Assembly (NCBI GenBank): GCA_913057165.1
Contig: CAJXNS010000003.1
Span: 1 to 64,000 of the forward strand
Direction of reading: 5' to 3'
DNA length: 64,000 nucleotides
Source: an uncultured Trueperaceae bacterium
Lineage (GTDB): Bacteria > Deinococcota > Deinococci > Deinococcales > Trueperaceae
Below are positions 25,354 to 34,790 of the stretch, one piece after another (the stretch's first letter is position 1; the number at the start of each line of letters is the position of its first letter). The notes under the pieces are model-generated. The model saw nothing but the letters and a program-made list of their open reading frames with translations, had not been told where the DNA came from and ran no database searches. Made by a program: the position numbers and the translations under genes.

Positions 25354-27162
25354 GTGAGCGCACTCCTTGCCAGCATGCCCGCCCTCGCCATCGCCGGCCT
25401 GATCGGCCTGAGCGCCCTGGCCCACTGGCTGGCTTGGCGTATGGGGGTCCCCGCCATCCTGCCACTGCTCACCGCCGGTTTTGTGGTCGGTCCGCTGCTC
25501 GGGTGGGTTCAACCCACCGAACTGATCGGCGAGTCACTGCTCTTCCCCGCTATCTCCCTGGCGGTCGGCCTGATTCTCTTCGAAGGTGGCTTGACGCTGG
25601 CGTTACCTGAGGTGCAAGCGGTGCGGGGTGTGGTGTTGCGCCTGGTTTCGGTCGGAGCAATCACCACCTGGCTTCTCTCCGCCCTTGCCGCCTGGTGGCT
25701 TGTCGGCCTTGACGTCAATCTGGCGCTACTCTTTGGAGCGCTCATTATCGTCACCGGCCCAACCGTCATCGGGCCGTTGCTGCGCACGGTGCGTCCCGTC
25801 CCACGCGTTGGGCACATCCTCAAATGGGAAGGCATTTTGATCGATCCGATCGGCGCGATGGTGGCCGTGCTGATGTTCGAGTTCGTGCTGATTGACAACC
25901 GCGCCACTGCCCTTGGTGCGACCTTGCTGCTACTGGTGGAGTTCGTGACCGTTGGGACGGTCGTGGGGATCACCAGCGGTCTAGCACTCGCCACATTGCT
26001 CAAACGCCGCTGGCTTCCCAGCCACCTCACCAACCTATCCGCGCTCGCTTTCGTCTTCGCCGCCTTCGGGGTCGCGGGTGCCCTCGCCCCCGAGTCAGGA
26101 CTCCTGGCCACCACCCTGATGGGCATCATCGTCGGGAACCGCGGTGTGCCGAACATCAGCAGCCTGCTGGACTTCAAGCAGGACCTCACGCTGCTCTCAA
26201 TCGGCTTGCTGTTTGTCATCCTCGCAGCCGACATCAACGGACCTGACCTGATGGGTGCGCTCACACCCCAAAGCCTGCTGCTCTTGCTGTTGGTGGTTGC
26301 CGTCGTACGGCCCGCAGGGGTGCTGCTTTCGACCGTGGGTAGCCATCTGCCCCTCCGCGAGAAACTGTTTTTGGGTTGGACCGCGCCGCGCGGGATCGTG
26401 GCTGCGGCCATCGCGTCGCTGTTTGCATCCAAACTCACGGCCGCCGGTTTTGAAGGCGCGCAAGCCCTCGTGCCGCTTGTGTTTCTGGTGATTGTGGGGA
26501 CGGTCCTGCTCAGCTCACTCACGGCTCGGCCGGTGGCACGCCTGCTTCATGTCTCAGAACCCGACGCCCGCGGCTACCTCATCCTTGGTGCGCATGGGTT
26601 TGCCCGCAAGGTGGCTGCCATGCTGCGAGAACGCGGTCTTGATGTCCTGCTCGCCGATACCAACTGGGCGAACGTGGCGGCGGCCCGGCAACAAGGATTT
26701 GATACGTACTACGGAAACCTACTGTCAGACTCGAGCGACGACGACGTGAACCTTAGCGGCATCGGTCGCCTTCTCGCGTTAACCGAGAACGACGAGGCGA
26801 ATGCGTTGGTCGCCCTGAAGTACGCCCGAACGTTCGGACACGACAAGGTCTACCAACTGCCCCCATCCAGCAGTGGCAGCGAACGCTTGGATGTGGGAAG
26901 CAACCGGCGCGCCCGTTCCGCCTTTGGGCCTGAGGTGACCTTTCGGTCCATCGAGCGGTTAAGCCGCCAAGATGCTGGCTGGACGGAAACCACCTTCGCG
27001 CAACGCCCCGAAGCTGAGGACCCGCGTTTGCAAGCCGGACCGGACCGGCTTCCGCTGTTCGTGGCATCCGACCATGATGTCTGGCCACTCACCAACGACG
27101 CGCCGTCACCCGAAGCAGGACAAACGCTCATCGAGCTCACCACAAACGAACCGGGGGTTTAG
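25354..27162 (+). CDS. cation/proton antiporter (CPA family) with C-terminal RCK-like region
   Basis: 602 aa. About 12-13 transmembrane helices over residues 1-395, with the CPA1-like segments FEGGLTLALPEV, IIVTGPTVIGPLLR, WEGILIDPIGAMVAVL (the Asp pair region) and GWTAPRGIVAAAIASL. The C-terminal cytosolic part (about 405-600) begins YLILGAHGFARKVAAMLRERG, like a TrkA-N/RCK nucleotide-binding fold, followed by LADTNWANVAAARQQGFD. It probably exchanges Na+ or K+ for H+. GTG start; the stop TAG interlocks with the convergent CRP gene (27159-27162). Confidence 0.88.
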   Translation: MSALLASMPALAIAGLIGLSALAHWLAWRMGVPAILPLLTAGFVVGPLLGWVQPTELIGESLLFPAISLAVGLILFEGGLTLALPEVQAVRGVVLRLVSVGAITTWLLSALAAWWLVGLDVNLALLFGALIIVTGPTVIGPLLRTVRPVPRVGHILKWEGILIDPIGAMVAVLMFEFVLIDNRATALGATLLLLVEFVTVGTVVGITSGLALATLLKRRWLPSHLTNLSALAFVFAAFGVAGALAPESGLLATTLMGIIVGNRGVPNISSLLDFKQDLTLLSIGLLFVILAADINGPDLMGALTPQSLLLLLLVVAVVRPAGVLLSTVGSHLPLREKLFLGWTAPRGIVAAAIASLFASKLTAAGFEGAQALVPLVFLVIVGTVLLSSLTARPVARLLHVSEPDARGYLILGAHGFARKVAAMLRERGLDVLLADTNWANVAAARQQGFDTYYGNLLSDSSDDDVNLSGIGRLLALTENDEANALVALKYARTFGHDKVYQLPPSSSGSERLDVGSNRRARSAFGPEVTFRSIERLSRQDAGWTETTFAQRPEAEDPRLQAGPDRLPLFVASDHDVWPLTNDAPSPEAGQTLIELTTNEPGV

Positions 27163-27866
27163 ACTTCTTGGTTTTGGTCTTCGAGGTACGCCTCGAGTCG
27201 ACCCACATCCACACTGATTGGGGTACGACGCCGCCTGACCGCACCGAACTCAAGCAGTTGCGCGAGGCAGTGGCTGACCGTTTCGCGCGTCGCACCGATC
27301 ATTTTGGCGTAGTCGTTTTGTGTGAGGCCAAGGTCCACGACCACACCGCGCTCGGAAGGCTGACCAAAATCGTTGGCGAGCCTCAGGAGCAGGTTCGCAA
27401 GGCGCGCGGGCGCATCGAACGCCCCAACCTCTGCCTGCCACTGTTGCGCCTGCCAAAGGCGGGTGGACATCACCTGAATAAACTTCATGGCGATCCTTGG
27501 GTGCTTTTGTAAGAGCGTCTGAAAGTCATCTTCGGGCATGACAATTAACGTCGTATCGGTGACGGCTTCCGCTTGGTTCGGGCGACGTTCGCTCGGCAGG
27601 AGCAGCAGCTCACCGAAAATGTCGTACTGACCCAGCAACCCTAGGATCATCTCTTTGCCGTTAGGGAAGTACATCGAGACCTTCACCATGCCGTCACGAA
27701 CGAAGTACAAGGCGTCGGCGGGATCCTCCATACGATAGATCGCCTCGCCCGCCTCGAAATGACGGTACGGCGTGATCTTTGACACCTGTTCAAGCTCTGC
27801 GTCGCTTAAGTCCTCAAAAAGTTGGGTGTTCTTGAGGTGCCACACCAGGCTTGGGTACTCGGTCAT
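27159..27866 (-). CDS. CRP/FNR-family transcription regulator
   Basis: 235 aa. Beta-roll effector domain about 12-130 (LFEDLSDAELEQVSKI, RMEDPADALYFVRDGMVKV, LLGQYDIFGELLLLP), dimer helix about 135-160, then a winged helix with LTQNDYAKMIGATRETVSHC as the helix-turn-helix. The Arg-Ser/Thr pair that contacts cAMP in E. coli CRP is not present after the GE motif, and there is only one cysteine, so neither cAMP nor an FNR cluster is indicated. ATG 27866 lies 9 nt behind TACACT (27881-27876). Convergent with the antiporter gene. Confidence 0.9.
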   Translation of the reverse strand: MTEYPSLVWHLKNTQLFEDLSDAELEQVSKITPYRHFEAGEAIYRMEDPADALYFVRDGMVKVSMYFPNGKEMILGLLGQYDIFGELLLLPSERRPNQAEAVTDTTLIVMPEDDFQTLLQKHPRIAMKFIQVMSTRLWQAQQWQAEVGAFDAPARLANLLLRLANDFGQPSERGVVVDLGLTQNDYAKMIGATRETVSHCLAQLLEFGAVRRRRTPISVDVGRLEAYLEDQNQEV

Positions 27867-27916
27867 GGTGCGTTAAGTGTAGCCTAACGAACCTTTAGGC
27901 GAACAGTTACGCCGGA

Positions 27917-28933
27917 TTACGGTTGCATCGCTTGGGCTTCCGTCAGGCGAATCAATCGCAAGTACGCCTCGGCGTCGCCGAAGTTGGTCATGCGGTACGG
28001 ACCGACGAAAACGGTGGGGGTTCCAGACACACTCAACTCGCGTGCGCGAGAAATGGACGCTTCGACCGTGTCACGCGTGGCCCGATCGTCGATGCAGGCT
28101 TCTGCGGCTTGCACGGCTTCCGGTTGCCCCTCAAGCACACCCGCAAGCGCCCGTCTGAACTGCGCGTCTGCATCCGCAGCGCCCGCCCACGCATCCTGCG
28201 TTTCGAACAAGCGGTCATGAAACGCCCAAAACGCATCGACGCCCGCTGCCTGCTCCACGCACTGCGCAGCCTCCGCGGCCGGTTGGGCGTTGGCGTGAAT
28301 GCTGGTCAGCGGTAGGTGGTGAAACTCAAACCGCACGTCAGCACCCGCGAGGACGCTCTCCTCCACCATCGGTTGGACCTCAAGCGCGTACCGGCGGCAG
28401 AACGGGCATTCAAAATCTGAGAACACGCGAACCGCGACGGCCGCGTCGTCCGGTCCGATGCTTGCGGCCGGCGCCCCAAACGCGTCGCTTGGGTAGGCGA
28501 GCCGCTCCAAACCGAGTCGCGCAACCGGCGTATCGCCAGCTTCAACGTCCACGGACATAGCGAACGCCTCAACCTGCAGCATCACAGGGCCTTCGCCGGC
28601 CAAGGTGGGTGCTTGATCGGTCAAGAACTGCACGAGGGGCTGGCGAATCCCTTCGCCGTAACCGGTGGCGATCGCGAGTGCTCCAGCCGCTGCTGCGACG
28701 CCCGATTCATCCAAGGGTGCCTCGAGGGCGATCCCGGTGAGCAGTCCGCCCACCTCCTGCACCTCAAGCGCCACCGCGCCGAGGGTGTAGGCCCCATCGC
28801 CATCCCCAGCGGCAGCGACCGCATCGATGAACAAAGCGGCGTCGTCGCCGACCTGTTGGGCTGCTACTCCGCCCAAACCGAATGCAAGGATGGCCATCAC
28901 GGCCGCGGTGACTAGCGTCTTGGGTGTTGTCAT
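27917..28933 (-). CDS. secreted DsbA-like thiol oxidoreductase with a novel N-terminal region
   Basis: 338 aa. Signal peptide about 1-25 (VAAQ). Residues 30-150 form an Ala/Gly-rich region not recognised by eye (GAVALEVQEVGGLL, ALAIATGYGEGIRQPL). The C-terminal part (about 165-335) is a DsbA/Thioredoxin_4 fold with redox motif ECPFCR (Cys 176 and 179) and cis-proline loop SGTPTVFVG. Probably forms or isomerises disulfides outside the membrane; extra cysteines occur at AAQCVEQ and EACID. Its ATG overlaps the M32 peptidase stop (ATGA, 28930-28933). Confidence 0.85.
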   Translation of the reverse strand: MTTPKTLVTAAVMAILAFGLGGVAAQQVGDDAALFIDAVAAAGDGDGAYTLGAVALEVQEVGGLLTGIALEAPLDESGVAAAAGALAIATGYGEGIRQPLVQFLTDQAPTLAGEGPVMLQVEAFAMSVDVEAGDTPVARLGLERLAYPSDAFGAPAASIGPDDAAVAVRVFSDFECPFCRRYALEVQPMVEESVLAGADVRFEFHHLPLTSIHANAQPAAEAAQCVEQAAGVDAFWAFHDRLFETQDAWAGAADADAQFRRALAGVLEGQPEAVQAAEACIDDRATRDTVEASISRARELSVSGTPTVFVGPYRMTNFGDAEAYLRLIRLTEAQAMQP

Positions 28934-30456
28934 GACGTCAGCCTACGCGTCAGGTCCCCTTGTGCGACGTGCGTTAGATGACGCACGTACGGTTCGGGGT
29001 CAAGCGCACGCCCCGTTGCCGCGGTCATGAGGTCGTCAGGCAGTTTGCGACGACCCAGTGCATGCACCCGCTCTTGCAGCCAGCCGAGAAGCGGTTCAAA
29101 CCGTCCCGCACGCATGGCGTCTTCAAGGTCTGGAAGGTCGTGCTCCATTCGCTCCCATAACTGCGCCGCCATCATCGACCCAAGGGCGTATGTTGGGAAG
29201 TACCCAATGGCCCCAATCGACCAGTGCACATCCTGCAAGACCCCCAGCGCATCGCTGGGCGGGGTCACCCCAAGCAGGCGCTGCATGCCGTCGTTCCACG
29301 CATCTGGAAGGTCTTGCACCGACAGGCTTCCCTCAATCAGCTGCACCTCCAACTCAAAACGAAGGATGACGTGCAGCGGGTACGTCACCTGGTCCGCTTC
29401 GATCCGGATTAGCGATGGGTACACCCGGTTCACCGCACGGGCCATCTGGGGTGCGTCGACCCCTGCGAAGGTGCCCCCTGACGCCGCGTCAAAGTGCGGT
29501 AGGTAACCCTCCCAGAACGCTTGGCTGCGCGCCACGTGGTTTTCCCACAAGCGTGATTGGCTCTCGTGCACGGCAAGCGATGCGTAACGACCGAGCGGCG
29601 TTCCGTACAACGCCGCAGGAATGCCTTGCTCGTACATGGCATGCCCCGCCTCGTGTACCCCACCAAAGAAGGCCGTTGGCCAGCGGTCTTCGGCGTAACG
29701 GGTGGTAATACGCACATCACCCACACCGATCGCCTGAGCGAACGGGTGGACCGTCTCATCAAGCCGGCCACGGTCGTAGTCGTAACCGAGCCGCGCCGTC
29801 ACGTCACGCACGATGCGTTCTTGCACCGCAGCCGCGATGGGCCGCTCCACCACGTCATCCTGACGGCTCGCGTCGCCCTCTGCGGCCTCCTGCACCAAGC
29901 CGGGCAGCACCGCTTGCAGGCGGGCAAATAGCCCGCGAACCCGCTCTGTGCTGGAGCCCGGTTCGTAAATGCGGTGGAGGGCGTCGTAACGGTGTTCCGT
30001 CCAACCGAGCGCATCCGCACGTTCGCGGTTCAGCTCAACAACCTCAGCCAACACCGGTGCAAAGGAGGCGAAGTCGGACGCCTCCCGCGCCTTCACCCAA
30101 GCCGCATTGGCCTTCGATGTGGTCAAGGCCAACGCCTCCACCAGTTGGGCTGGGACGGCGGTTGCCTGCCGGATATCCTCACGCGCCTGCCGCACCCAAT
30201 CGTGCGTGAATTCATCATCAGGATCCATGGTCGCAGCCACCCGCTCCACGGCGTCCGCCAAGGCTGGGTCCACCAAGCGCTCATGGATGACCCCTTCGAG
30301 GGCTGCATTTTGTGCACCACGCGCCTCACGTCCACCCGGCGGGAGTTTCGTCATTTGATCCCAATCCAACAACGACGCGGCACCGTTGAGGTGGGCGATC
30401 GTCGCAAACCGGCGGGTCATCTCTTCGTAAGCTTGCGCGTCAGGCGTATTGGGCAT
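28930..30456 (-). CDS. M32 (Taq-type) metallocarboxypeptidase
   Basis: Broad-specificity zinc carboxypeptidase, first described in Thermus aquaticus. Zinc site HEAGH in FFGGVHEAGHAMYEQG with the third ligand in AVHESQSRLWEN. HPFAQAIGVGDVRITTRY (the HPF motif), RIEADQVTYPLHVILRFELE and YFPTYALGSMMAAQLW are other family signatures. 508 aa, normal. ATG 30456 has GGAGG 6 nt ahead; a TACACT -10 box lies about 25 nt further up. Probably co-transcribed with the DsbA-like gene. Confidence 0.94.
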   Translation of the reverse strand: MPNTPDAQAYEEMTRRFATIAHLNGAASLLDWDQMTKLPPGGREARGAQNAALEGVIHERLVDPALADAVERVAATMDPDDEFTHDWVRQAREDIRQATAVPAQLVEALALTTSKANAAWVKAREASDFASFAPVLAEVVELNRERADALGWTEHRYDALHRIYEPGSSTERVRGLFARLQAVLPGLVQEAAEGDASRQDDVVERPIAAAVQERIVRDVTARLGYDYDRGRLDETVHPFAQAIGVGDVRITTRYAEDRWPTAFFGGVHEAGHAMYEQGIPAALYGTPLGRYASLAVHESQSRLWENHVARSQAFWEGYLPHFDAASGGTFAGVDAPQMARAVNRVYPSLIRIEADQVTYPLHVILRFELEVQLIEGSLSVQDLPDAWNDGMQRLLGVTPPSDALGVLQDVHWSIGAIGYFPTYALGSMMAAQLWERMEHDLPDLEDAMRAGRFEPLLGWLQERVHALGRRKLPDDLMTAATGRALDPEPYVRHLTHVAQGDLTRRLTS

Positions 30457-30534
30457 CAGCAACCTCCGAGGTCCGGTGAGTGTAACGCCGGCAGGCCCGC
30501 AGGCGCCTTACAGGGCGTGCTAGCGTAGGCGGCT

Positions 30535-31374
30535 ATGACATCCACGCCACGCATTGCATTTCAAGGGGTTGCCGGCGCGTTCAGCGAACAGGCAGCACAA
30601 GCGTTTGAACCCACCGCCGAGGTCGTGGGGTACCCCCGTTTTCGGGATGCGTTTGATGCTGTGGTGCAAGGAGAAGCCACACATGCGGTGCTGCCGGTTG
30701 AAAACAGTCTGGCCGGCTCGATTAACGACACGTACGATCTGCTCACCGATTCCGTGCTGCATGTCGTCGGTGAGGAAATCGTGCACGTGCACCACAACCT
30801 GCTGGTCAAGCCAGGCATGCGCCGCGAGGACATTCGCCGCGTTTACAGCCACCCGCAAGCTTTGGCGCAATGCCAGGAGTACCTGGTGCGTCACGGCTAC
30901 GAGGCGGTCACGGACTTTGACACCGCGGGGGCGGCCAAGCTTCTCTCCGAAAACGGAGGGGAAGGCAAGGCGGCCATTGCGAGCAAGGCCGCTGCCGATG
31001 CGTACGGGCTCGAGATTGCAGCCGAGCACATTGAAGACCGACCGTTTAACTTCACGCGATTTTTTGTGCTTTCAGCCGATGAGGTCGCCCGCCAGGAGGG
31101 CGCGAACAAAACCAGTTTGGTGCTGGCCACCAAGCACCGACCCGGCGATCTGGTGGCGTGCTTGGAGGAATTCCCCAAACACGGCATCAACATGTCCAAA
31201 CTTGAGTCGCGCCCTAGACGCGACAAGCCGTGGAGTTACCTGTTCTACGTCGATATTGAAGGGCACGTGGAGGACGACAACGTGGCAGCAGCCATGACGG
31301 CACTGATGCGTAAGGCGGCCTTCGTGAAGTTTCTCGGTTCGTACCCGGCTGCCGAACCAATGGACGTCGAATGA
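30535..31374 (+). CDS. pheA: prephenate dehydratase
   Basis: Makes phenylpyruvate from prephenate in phenylalanine synthesis. Catalytic domain about 1-180: AFQGVAGAFSEQAA, LPVENSLAGSINDTYDLL, YSHPQALAQC, and the TRF motif in NFTRFFVL. A regulatory ACT domain follows (KTSLVLATKHRPGDLVACL, and NMSKLESRPRRDKPWSYLFYVD with the Phe-binding ESRP). 279 aa; no chorismate mutase domain. ATG 30535 lies 8 nt behind TAGCGT (30521-30526), probably leaderless. Overlaps the S4 gene (ATGA). Confidence 0.95.
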   Translation: MTSTPRIAFQGVAGAFSEQAAQAFEPTAEVVGYPRFRDAFDAVVQGEATHAVLPVENSLAGSINDTYDLLTDSVLHVVGEEIVHVHHNLLVKPGMRREDIRRVYSHPQALAQCQEYLVRHGYEAVTDFDTAGAAKLLSENGGEGKAAIASKAAADAYGLEIAAEHIEDRPFNFTRFFVLSADEVARQEGANKTSLVLATKHRPGDLVACLEEFPKHGINMSKLESRPRRDKPWSYLFYVDIEGHVEDDNVAAAMTALMRKAAFVKFLGSYPAAEPMDVE

Positions 31375-31619
31375 GCGGTGCCAACAGCGACTCAGCCGGC
31401 ACTCCCGAGGACGCCCTACCCCTTTCAACCGTACTGAAACTTGCAGGCGTGGTGGACACAGGCGGCCAGGCAAAGGTCTTGATTCAGGCGGGCGACGTGC
31501 GCGTCAACGGTGAGGTTGAGACGCGCCGCAAGCGTCTCGTCCACCCTGGCGACGAGATTCAAGTCGGCGATGACGTGTTTACGCTTGACGTCAGCGAGGT
31601 CGAACCGGACGACGCGTAA
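31371..31619 (+). CDS. small S4-domain RNA-binding protein
   Basis: 82 aa, with an S4-like fold: LPLSTVLKLAGVVDTGGQAK, then VLIQAGDVRVNGEVETRRKRLVHPGDEIQVG split over the alpha-L motif. Similar to YbcJ/YaaA-type proteins of the RNA-binding S4 family. Coupled to pheA by ATGA, although no functional link is known. Confidence 0.85.
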   Translation: MSGANSDSAGTPEDALPLSTVLKLAGVVDTGGQAKVLIQAGDVRVNGEVETRRKRLVHPGDEIQVGDDVFTLDVSEVEPDDA

Positions 31620-31701
31620 GCAACTTTAGGGCGGGCGCCACCGCACCTCAGCCTGACGTCGCACCGGTGGTATGCTCCCGCGGACGATTGGGGGCCCAAC
31701 C

Positions 31702-34700
31702 ATGCCCAAACGCACGGACATCAAGACGATCCTCATCCTCGGCAGCGGTCCCATCCGTATTGGGCAGGCGGCCGAGTTTGACTACTCAGGCACGCAAGCG
31801 TGCAAGGCGCTAAGGCAAGAGGGCTACCGCGTGGTCCTCATTAACTCCAACCCGGCCACCATCATGACCGACCCGGATGTTGCCGACCGGACGTACGTCG
31901 AACCGCTCACACCCCAATTTGTTGAACGCATCATTGAGGTTGAACAACCCGATGCTGTGCTGCCCACACTGGGCGGTCAAACCGCCTTGAACCTGGCCAT
32001 GACGCTGCACGAAACAGGGGTTCTTGAAAAACACGGCGTGGAGCTCATCGGCGCCAAATCGGAAGCGATTCATAAAGGCGAAGACCGCGAAGCGTTTCAG
32101 GCTGCCATGGCCCGCATCGGCGTTGAGACCGCCAAAGGCAACATGGTCTCAACCTTAGAAGACGCGCTCGATTTCGCCAACGACACGGGATACCCCATCA
32201 TCATCCGGCCCTCCTTCACGCTCGGTGGTACCGGCGGTGGGGTGGCGCACGACGAGGCCGAACTGCGCGAAATTGTCCGCCAAGGCCTGCACGACAGCCC
32301 GGTCGGAACCGTGCTGGTCGAAGAGTCCATCCTCGGCTGGAAAGAGTACGAGCTTGAGGTCATGCGCGACCACAACGACACGGTCGTCATCATTTGCTCC
32401 ATCGAAAACCTCGATCCCATGGGGGTCCATACGGGCGACTCCATCACGGTCGCCCCCGCCCAAACCTTGTCCGACAAGGAGTACCAAACGCTCCGCGATC
32501 ACTCGATCGCCATCATTCGCGAGATCGGCGTTGAGACGGGCGGATCAAACATTCAGTTTGCGGTGGACCCAAACTCAGGCCGCGTGATCGTCATCGAGAT
32601 GAACCCGCGGGTGTCTCGCTCCTCAGCCCTTGCGTCCAAAGCGACCGGTTACCCCATCGCCAAAATTGCAGCGTTGCTGGCCGTGGGCTTCCATTTGGAC
32701 GAACTGCCAAACGACATCACCGCTGAAACCAAGGCGGCGTTTGAACCTTCGATCGATTACGTCGTGACCAAAATCCCGCGGTTCGCATTTGAGAAGTTTC
32801 CGTCGGCCAGTACAGAACTCGGCACGCAAATGCGGTCTGTCGGTGAGGTGATGTCGATCGGTCGGACGTTCAAAGAAAGCCTGCTCAAGGCCGTACGTTC
32901 GCTCGAGTTGGATGTCCGCAGCGCTACTGCAGACGTGCCCGATGATGAGCTTGAGACGCGTCTCACGCCCAACCCGCAGCGGTTACTTGCGGTGCTCGAA
33001 CTGCTGAGACGTAACCGTAGCCCTCAGTGGATTCACGAACGAACCGCCATCGATCCTTGGTTCCTTGGGCAGCTCAGCGAGATTTGTGACGCTGAGCGCG
33101 AAATCTCGGCCGCTGGCGAACCGGCGGCGTGGAACTGGGAAACATGGCGTGAAATCAAACGGCTGGGTTTCTCAGACGCCCACTTGGCGGACCTTACCGG
33201 CGTTGACGCAGACACGATTCGGTCGCAACGCATTCATGGGAAAGGCACGCCTGTCTTTAAGACGGTGGACACTTGCGCAGCCGAGTTCGAGGCCTATACG
33301 CCCTACCACTACTCCACGTACGAGTGGGAGGACGAGGTTCGCCCCAGCGACAAACCGAAGGTGGTCATCCTCGGTTCGGGTCCGAACCGCATCGGCCAAG
33401 GCGTTGAGTTTGATTACGCCACCGTGCATGCCGTGTGGGCACTTAAGGAAGAGGGGTTTGAAACCATCATGGTCAATTCAAACCCTGAAACGGTCTCCAC
33501 CGACTACGACACCGCAGACCGGCTTTACTTCGAACCACTGACGTTCGAGGACGTCATGAACATCGTCGATCACGAACAACCGGTGGGGGTCATCGTGCAG
33601 CTGGGCGGGCAAACGCCACTAAAGCTGGCCAGGCCGCTGCACGAGGCTGGCGTTCCCATCTGGGGTACGCCAGCAGACGCCATCGATAAGGCCGAGGACC
33701 GTGACGGTTTCTTTGAGTTATGCCAGTCACTTGGCATTGAACAGCCGAAAGGCGCGGTGGCAGCAAGCGCGTCTGAAGCACGTGAGCTTGCCCAGACGAT
33801 CGGTTTTCCGTTAATGGTCCGCCCCAGTTACGTGCTGGGCGGCCGTGCGATGCAGGCGGTGCACGACGAAGATGAACTTGACCGTTACCTCACGACGGTC
33901 TACAGCGAACTGCCGGGGGCGCCGAGCTTGCTTCTCGACGAGTTTGTAGGCGGCGCAACCGAACTTGACGTCGACGCGATTTCGGACGGCACGACCACCG
34001 TCGTTGCCGGCATCATGGAGCATATTGAAGCGGCAGGCGTGCACTCGGGTGACAGCGCTTGCATCGTGCCACCGAGGACGCTTTCGCCAGAGGTTGTCGC
34101 GCAGGTGGAGGCGTGGACCATCAAGCTCGCTGAAGCGATCGGCGTGAAGGGCCTGTTGAATGTCCAGTACGTCGTCAAAGACGGCCAGGTGAAAGTCATT
34201 GAGGCCAACCCGCGCGCGAGCCGTACCATTCCCTACCTTTCCAAAGCGATTGGGCATCCGCTGGCCAAGTACGCCGCGTTGATTGCCGCCGGCAAGACGC
34301 TGCCGGAGATCGGTTTCTCGAAACCACCGCAACCGGACGTGTACGCCGTGAAAGAGGTGGTGCTGCCGTTCGAGAAGTTTCGTGGTGTCATTCCCGTCCT
34401 CGGCCCCGAAATGCGTTCGACAGGCGAAAGCATGGGCATCGATCGCGACCCAGACGCGGCGTACTTCAAAGCGCAGCTCGGTGCAGGCACGACACTGCCA
34501 ACCCACGGCAAGGTGCTGTGCCTTGGGACGGACGACGCCCTCGAGCGTGAGGTGGCCGCGTGTGGTTTTGAGGCCGTCCATGACTGGGATGAGGCCGATG
34601 GCAGCGAAGCACCCGCGTTGGTGGTTGACCTCACCGGGTCGATGACCTTACGCCGTGCCATGCAGGAGGGCGTGCCGTACGTCACGACCCGCGAAGCTGC

Positions 34701-34785
34701 GGCGTGGTCTTTGCATGCCGCCGCGTACCACCGTGACCACCCAGACGCGACCATCACGGCCCTGCAGGACCTGCGATTCTCGTAA
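31702..34785 (+). CDS. carB: carbamoyl-phosphate synthase large chain
   Basis: Makes carbamoyl phosphate for pyrimidines and arginine (with CarA, not in the window). Two homologous ATP-grasp halves: the first starts [20 protein letters not shown] and the second [29 protein letters not shown] and [10 protein letters not shown] are the ATP loops, and [37 protein letters not shown] and [16 protein letters not shown] are family signatures. The C-terminal MGS regulatory domain runs from about 930. 1027 aa. ATG 31702 is chosen because MPKRTDIKT matches the family; a TATGCT box with TGG in front is at 31671-31676. Confidence 0.97.
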   Translation: MPKRTDIKTILILGSGPIRIGQAAEFDYSGTQACKALRQEGYRVVLINSNPATIMTDPDVADRTYVEPLTPQFVERIIEVEQPDAVLPTLGGQTALNLAMTLHETGVLEKHGVELIGAKSEAIHKGEDREAFQAAMARIGVETAKGNMVSTLEDALDFANDTGYPIIIRPSFTLGGTGGGVAHDEAELREIVRQGLHDSPVGTVLVEESILGWKEYELEVMRDHNDTVVIICSIENLDPMGVHTGDSITVAPAQTLSDKEYQTLRDHSIAIIREIGVETGGSNIQFAVDPNSGRVIVIEMNPRVSRSSALASKATGYPIAKIAALLAVGFHLDELPNDITAETKAAFEPSIDYVVTKIPRFAFEKFPSASTELGTQMRSVGEVMSIGRTFKESLLKAVRSLELDVRSATADVPDDELETRLTPNPQRLLAVLELLRRNRSPQWIHERTAIDPWFLGQLSEICDAEREISAAGEPAAWNWETWREIKRLGFSDAHLADLTGVDADTIRSQRIHGKGTPVFKTVDTCAAEFEAYTPYHYSTYEWEDEVRPSDKPKVVILGSGPNRIGQGVEFDYATVHAVWALKEEGFETIMVNSNPETVSTDYDTADRLYFEPLTFEDVMNIVDHEQPVGVIVQLGGQTPLKLARPLHEAGVPIWGTPADAIDKAEDRDGFFELCQSLGIEQPKGAVAASASEARELAQTIGFPLMVRPSYVLGGRAMQAVHDEDELDRYLTTVYSELPGAPSLLLDEFVGGATELDVDAISDGTTTVVAGIMEHIEAAGVHSGDSACIVPPRTLSPEVVAQVEAWTIKLAEAIGVKGLLNVQYVVKDGQVKVIEANPRASRTIPYLSKAIGHPLAKYAALIAAGKTLPEIGFSKPPQPDVYAVKEVVLPFEKFRGVIPVLGPEMRSTGESMGIDRDPDAAYFKAQLGAGTTLPTHGKVLCLGTDDALEREVAACGFEAVHDWDEADGSEAPALVVDLTGSMTLRRAMQEGVPYVTTREAAAWSLHAAAYHRDHPDATITALQDLRFS

Positions 34786-34790
34786 CTGAA

